NCBI GenBank assembly: GCA_900554525.1 | Contig: USHL01000036.1 | Span: 1 to 9,738 of the forward strand | Reading direction: 5' to 3' | DNA: 9,738 bases | Source: an uncultured Oscillospiraceae bacterium | GTDB lineage: Bacteria; Bacillota; Clostridia; Oscillospirales; Acutalibacteraceae | Shown: positions 6,162 through 9,738 of the stretch, in pieces | Numbering within the stretch: the first letter of the stretch is position 1 | Layout: each line of letters starts with the position of its first letter | Notes under the pieces: model-generated | What the model was told of the DNA's origin: nothing | What the model saw: only the letters and a program-made list of their open reading frames with translations | Database searches by the model: none | Made by a program: the position numbers and the translations under genes

Positions 6162-9100
6162 CCTGCGTGTCTTTCGCATAGCGTTTATATCGACAAGCTC
6201 GGTGTTGTGCTCGGTAAAGCGGCTGGCTATAATATCGGCAAGCGCATTTGCCGTATCAAGCGAGGTAAGGCAGGGTATGGAAAGCTGCACCGCTTTTCTG
6301 TGCAGCGCTATATAATCCTCAACCGTCGAATCCATCAGCGCTCCGGTATAGATTATATAGCTTATATCCCCGCTTTCAAGAAGCTTAAAGGCATTGTCGC
6401 TTTCCCTGATACCGGCAACTTCCGTCACATCTATTCCAAGAGAAGATATGGATTCCGCCGTTTCCTCGGTGGCATAGATTTTAAAATTCAGATCGTCGAG
6501 CTTCTTCGCAAGTGCGACAACCTCGGTCTGGTCATGACTGTCCACGCTGATAAGAATCCCGACGTTATTGTCGGTAACCGAGGATTTCAGCATTATTCCC
6601 GCAGAAGTAAGGCCCTTGAAAAGCGCCTCTTCAAGCGTTTTGCCGAGACCCAGCACCTCTCCGGTAGATTTCATTTCAGGGCCTAAATAAGAATTTACGT
6701 CACTTAGCTTTTCAAAGGAGAATACCGGCACCTTAACCGCAAAATACGGAGGTACGCTGTGAAGACCCGTACCGTATCCCAGCTCGCGCAGCTTTGAGCC
6801 TGTCATCACCTTTGAGGCGATATCCACCATAGGCACATCGGTAACCTTGCTGATATACGGCACCGTGCGCGAGGCACGCGGGTTTACCTCTATAACATAA
6901 AGCTCGTTATTGTAAATAAGATACTGAATATTCACAAGCCCCTTAGTGCCGAGCGCCAGAGCCAGCTGCTCGGAAACCTCGGTAATACGCTGCATCATTT
7001 TGTCGTCTATACTGTAAGGCGGGTAAACGGCGATCGAATCCCCGCTGTGTATTCCCGCGCGCTCAATATGCTGCATAACTCCGGGTATCAGCACATCGGT
7101 ACCGTCGGAAATAACGTCAACCTCAAGCTCCTTGCCCGCCATATATTTGTCCACAAGCACAGGGTTGTCTATTCCCTGTGCGAGTATGCGCTCCATATAG
7201 CGGCGCACCTCCTCGGCGTCGTGAACGATGCGCATATTCTGCCCGCCGATAACATAAGAGGGGCGCAGCAGCACCGGATAGCCGAGCGTTTCCGCCGCTT
7301 TCAAAGCCTCGCCAAGCGTATTGACGCCGAAGCCCTTCGGGCGCTTAATCGAAAACCTTTCAAGCAGCTCATCAAAGCGTTCGCGGTCTTCCGCCGTATC
7401 TATTCCTTCGGCCGAGGTACCGAGAATATTTATTCCGCTTTCATCAAGGAATTTAGTAAGCTTTATAGCGGTCTGACCTCCGAAAGCCACCACCACGCCT
7501 ACCGGCTTTTCGACCTCGATTATATTCATTACGTCTTCCGGAGTCAGCGGTTCAAAATACAGCCTGTCGGCGGTATCGTAATCGGTAGAAACCGTTTCGG
7601 GGTTATTATTGACGATAACGACGTCATAGCCAAGCTCCTTGAGCGTCCATACGCAGTGCACCGAGGAATAGTCAAACTCTATTCCCTGGCCTATGCGTAT
7701 CGGTCCGGAGCCCAGCACCATTATAACCGGCTTGCCCGAACGCTTAAAGCTGCGCGATTCACAGTCAGCGTCATATGACGAATAGAAATACGGAGTCACC
7801 GCGTCAAACTCAGCGGCACAGGTGTCAACCATTTTATAAGAAGCTTTAATATGCGGCAGCCCTTCGGCGGACGAAAGCCTTTTAAGCGCCGAATCGGTAT
7901 ATCCGAGACGCTTCCCCCTGTAATAAAGCTCATCGTTTATTCCGCCCGCGATTTGCTTTTCAAATTCCGCAAGCCCTTTAAGCTTATTTAAAAAGAAGCG
8001 GTCTATTCTTGTTATATCGTAAATCTCATCTGCGGAAATTCCGCTTTTCAGCGCCTCGAATACGGTAAATATTCTGCGGTCGTCACAGGCGGCAAGGCGC
8101 GTACGGATATCCCCGCCGTTGAGCGGAGCCGCGTTCAGCGTATCAAGCGAAATTTCCGCGCCGCGCACAGCTTTCATTATTCCCTCTTCAAAGCTCTGCC
8201 CTATCGCCATAACCTCTCCGGTCGCCTTCATTTGGGTGCCGAGCCTTCTTGAAGAGCCGGCAAACTTATCAAACGGCCATTTAGGGAATTTCACCACTAC
8301 ATAATCCACCGCCGGCTCAAAGCAGGCGCAGGTCTTGCCTGTAATATCGTTGGTAATTTCATCAAGCGAATATCCGAGCGCGATTTTAGTGGTTATTTTG
8401 GCTATAGGGTAACCTGTCGCCTTTGAGGCCAGCGCCGACGAACGCGATACCCTCGGATTTACTTCTATTACAGCGTACTCGAAACTGTTGGGATCAAGAG
8501 CAAACTGACAGTTACAGCCCCCGACTATACCCAAAGCTTCAACAATTTTAAGCGAAGCGCTCCTTAACATCTGATATTCCCTGTTTGAGAGCGTCAGCGC
8601 CGGAGCCACGACGATGCTGTCTCCGGTATGCACTCCGACCGGGTCGAAATTTTCCATACTGCATACGGCTATTGCGTTTCCGGAATAGTCGCGCATGGTT
8701 TCAAATTCAATTTCTTTCCAGCCGAAGATGTATTTCTCAACAAGTATCTGGGTAATCGGAGAAGCGTCCAGACCCGTTTTAGCAATAATTCTGAGTTCAT
8801 CCTCACTATAAGCCACTCCCCCGCCTGAACCGCCGAGGGTAAAGGCAGGGCGGACAATAACCGGATAGCCTATTCTGCCGGCAATTTCAAGCGCTGTGTC
8901 CAGATCGTTTGCAATATCGGAAGGTATGGTCGGCTCTCCGATTTCAGCCATTGTGTCTTTAAAGAGCTGACGGTCCTCCGCCTTGTCTATCGCCTCTGCG
9001 TTAGTGCCGATGAGACGAACTCCGTTTTCCTTCAAAAAGCCATCTTTATCAAGCTGCATGGCTAAGGTAAGACCGGTCTGTCCCCCAAGCCCTGCAAGCA

Positions 9101-9356
9101 GGCTGTCCGGCTTTTCTTTAAGTATTATGCGCTTCACCGTATCCTCGGTCAGCGGCTCAAGATAAATTTCATCCGCCAGCGCCTTGTCGGTCATTATTGT
9201 CGCTGGATTTGAATTTACCAGCACTACATTGATCCCCGCCTGTTTGAGCACTCGGCAGGCTTGAGCGCCGGCATAGTCAAATTCCGCCGCCTGCCCGATA
9301 ACTATAGGACCCGAGCCGATCACCATGGCTTTTTTAATATTTTTATCAAGCGGCAT
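5325..9356 (-). CDS. carB-dapF: Carbamoyl-phosphate synthase large subunit fused to diaminopimelate epimerase
   Basis: One uninterrupted 1343-residue frame; CarB alone is normally about 1060-1075 residues. Residues 1-1061 are a complete CarB, which makes carbamoyl phosphate from bicarbonate, ammonia (from glutamine via CarA) and two ATP, for arginine and pyrimidines. Order: carboxyphosphate ATP-grasp half (about 1-400; GSGPIVIGQAAEFDYAG 14-30, LGGSGGG 174-180, EVNPRVSRSSALASKATG 298-315), oligomerisation region (about 400-540), carbamate ATP-grasp half (about 541-930; GSGPIRIGQGIEFDYSS 549-565, EVNPRASRTVPYISKVTD 823-840) and MGS-like allosteric domain (about 931-1050; SLDTANALADII 1032-1043). 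The natural CarB end (LVDINAMR, 1054-1061) runs straight into the natural DapF start, with almost no linker. The ATG at 9356 directly follows the carA stop, with GGAGG (9369-9365) inside the last carA codons. A terminator follows the stop. Confidence 0.97.
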   Translation of the reverse strand: MPLDKNIKKAMVIGSGPIVIGQAAEFDYAGAQACRVLKQAGINVVLVNSNPATIMTDKALADEIYLEPLTEDTVKRIILKEKPDSLLAGLGGQTGLTLAMQLDKDGFLKENGVRLIGTNAEAIDKAEDRQLFKDTMAEIGEPTIPSDIANDLDTALEIAGRIGYPVIVRPAFTLGGSGGGVAYSEDELRIIAKTGLDASPITQILVEKYIFGWKEIEFETMRDYSGNAIAVCSMENFDPVGVHTGDSIVVAPALTLSNREYQMLRSASLKIVEALGIVGGCNCQFALDPNSFEYAVIEVNPRVSRSSALASKATGYPIAKITTKIALGYSLDEITNDITGKTCACFEPAVDYVVVKFPKWPFDKFAGSSRRLGTQMKATGEVMAIGQSFEEGIMKAVRGAEISLDTLNAAPLNGGDIRTRLAACDDRRIFTVFEALKSGISADEIYDITRIDRFFLNKLKGLAEFEKQIAGGINDELYYRGKRLGYTDSALKRLSSAEGLPHIKASYKMVDTCAAEFDAVTPYFYSSYDADCESRSFKRSGKPVIMVLGSGPIRIGQGIEFDYSSVHCVWTLKELGYDVVIVNNNPETVSTDYDTADRLYFEPLTPEDVMNIIEVEKPVGVVVAFGGQTAIKLTKFLDESGINILGTSAEGIDTAEDRERFDELLERFSIKRPKGFGVNTLGEALKAAETLGYPVLLRPSYVIGGQNMRIVHDAEEVRRYMERILAQGIDNPVLVDKYMAGKELEVDVISDGTDVLIPGVMQHIERAGIHSGDSIAVYPPYSIDDKMMQRITEVSEQLALALGTKGLVNIQYLIYNNELYVIEVNPRASRTVPYISKVTDVPMVDIASKVMTGSKLRELGYGTGLHSVPPYFAVKVPVFSFEKLSDVNSYLGPEMKSTGEVLGLGKTLEEALFKGLTSAGIMLKSSVTDNNVGILISVDSHDQTEVVALAKKLDDLNFKIYATEETAESISSLGIDVTEVAGIRESDNAFKLLESGDISYIIYTGALMDSTVEDYIALHRKAVQLSIPCLTSLDTANALADIIASRFTEHNTELVDINAMRKTRRKLKFAKMHGTGDDYIYIENFDNSITCPESLCISLCNRHKGIGGYGIVLIESSDIADAKMRVFNRDGSEGKMAGNCIRCAAKYLYDNGFITDDTASIETASGVKRLKLYTSNGKVTLASVDMGRAELRACAIPAAVDEERLINYPLQVGGENYNITCVNVGNPHCVVFCDRIDTIDIEKTGPLFENAPIFPERINTEFVRYVNSNTLKMRVYERGNGETSACGTGACAAVVAACVTGRCKKGEDITVKVRGGDLTVNYTDEGIILTGDAVLVYEGICEY

Positions 9357-9738
9357 CTAATTTTCCTCCATAAGCTTTACAAAGCGGTCAAATAAGAATG
9401 CGGTGTCATGCGGCCCGGAGCAGGCCTCCGGGTGGAACTGTACCGAAAAAGCCTTATAATTGGGATAATTAATTCCCTCGCAGGTACCGTCGTTTGCATT
9501 TATAAAATTCACCGTTCCGGCGCTCACGCTTTCGGGTATTACAGCGTAGCCGTGATTTTGGCTCGTAATATAAGTTCTGACTCCGAAAACATCCTTAACA
9601 GGCTGATTTCCGCCGCGGTGACCGTATTTCAGCTTTTCGGTTTTTCCGCCCAGAGCGAGCGCCAGAAGCTGATGCCCCAAGCATATACCGAATATAGGCA
9701 GGCGGCCGGCGAGCTTTTTGATTTCGGCAATCTGAAAC
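9357..9738 (-). CDS. carA: Carbamoyl-phosphate synthase small subunit, C-terminal part
   Basis: The last 126 codons of CarA; the 5' part lies beyond the right edge. This is the class I glutamine amidotransferase domain, which releases ammonia from glutamine and passes it through a tunnel to CarB. The nucleophile is the Cys in FGICLGHQLLALALGG (19th visible residue). The Gly/Asn-rich GHRGGNQPV segment and the SQNHGYAV stretch follow. The catalytic His and Glu are in FSVQFHPEACSGPHDT near the end. The frame continues in the open to the window edge, so the TTG at 9680 within GICLGHQ is not a start. The stop TAG abuts the carB ATG with no gap, so translation of the two subunits is coupled. Confidence 0.97.
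   Translation of the reverse strand, partial: FQIAEIKKLAGRLPIFGICLGHQLLALALGGKTEKLKYGHRGGNQPVKDVFGVRTYITSQNHGYAVIPESVSAGTVNFINANDGTCEGINYPNYKAFSVQFHPEACSGPHDTAFLFDRFVKLMEEN

Noticed and set aside
6150..6185. Separate dapF gene starting inside the fused frame
   Set aside because: Candidate ATGs at M1060 and M1072 have no ribosome site at a proper distance, and the frame is continuous with carB without a stop. Minor internal initiation cannot be fully excluded.
7047..7778. Plus-strand open frame of 243 codons inside carB
   Set aside because: It lies entirely antisense to highly conserved CarB sequence, has atypical composition and no upstream signals; it is a by-product of carB codon use.
1..9738. 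CRISPR array, transposon, phage, tRNA or rRNA content
   Set aside because: No spaced repeats, transposase frames, terminal inverted repeats or RNA gene signatures were found; the window is core metabolism.

Overview
The window looks like chromosomal DNA from a low-to-moderate GC Firmicute, most likely a gut-type Clostridia member (Oscillospiraceae/Ruminococcaceae-like). Reasons are the strong GGAGG-type ribosome binding sites, a MarR regulator translationally coupled to an ABC exporter, a HTH regulator with a membrane tail, and a short ProB lacking the PUA domain. This is a judgement from style and gene content, not a database match. Every real gene lies on the minus strand, so the transcription order runs from high to low coordinates.

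Layout in transcription order. (1) 9738-5325: the 3' end of carA (carbamoyl-phosphate synthase small subunit, cut by the window edge), followed with no gap by one 1343-codon ORF. In this ORF a complete carB (large subunit) is fused in frame to a complete diaminopimelate epimerase (dapF) domain. A hairpin terminator (5288-5321) closes this unit. (2) 5140-5287: a compact control region with a TATAAT promoter, three 10-bp tandem repeats, short inverted repeats and a second possible promoter. (3) 5121-798: a tightly packed six-gene operon with junctions of 4, 21, -4, 10 and 12 nt. It holds a HTH/XRE regulator with a four-helix membrane tail, a YjbR/MmcQ-family protein, proB, proA, proC (the full glutamate-to-proline pathway) and a small membrane protein resembling DUF2500 proteins. 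A hairpin at 755-792 ends it. (4) 715-1: a consensus promoter overlapped at its start site by a perfect GTTAGC-TT-GCTAAC operator, then a MarR-family repressor and the start of an ABC exporter subunit cut by the window edge.

How the genes work together. CarA and CarB make carbamoyl phosphate for arginine and pyrimidines, and DapF normally makes meso-diaminopimelate for lysine and peptidoglycan. ProB, ProA and ProC convert glutamate to proline. MarR plus ABC exporter is a classic self-repressed efflux module.

The most unusual feature is the CarB-DapF fusion. The DapF part also departs from the family in its N-terminal lobe: the first catalytic Cys is Ala (with a Cys three residues later), the substrate-side Asn is Asp, and the usual GxDG reads GGYG. 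The C-terminal lobe, with the second catalytic Cys, is intact. The rest of the window is mostly ordinary core metabolism.
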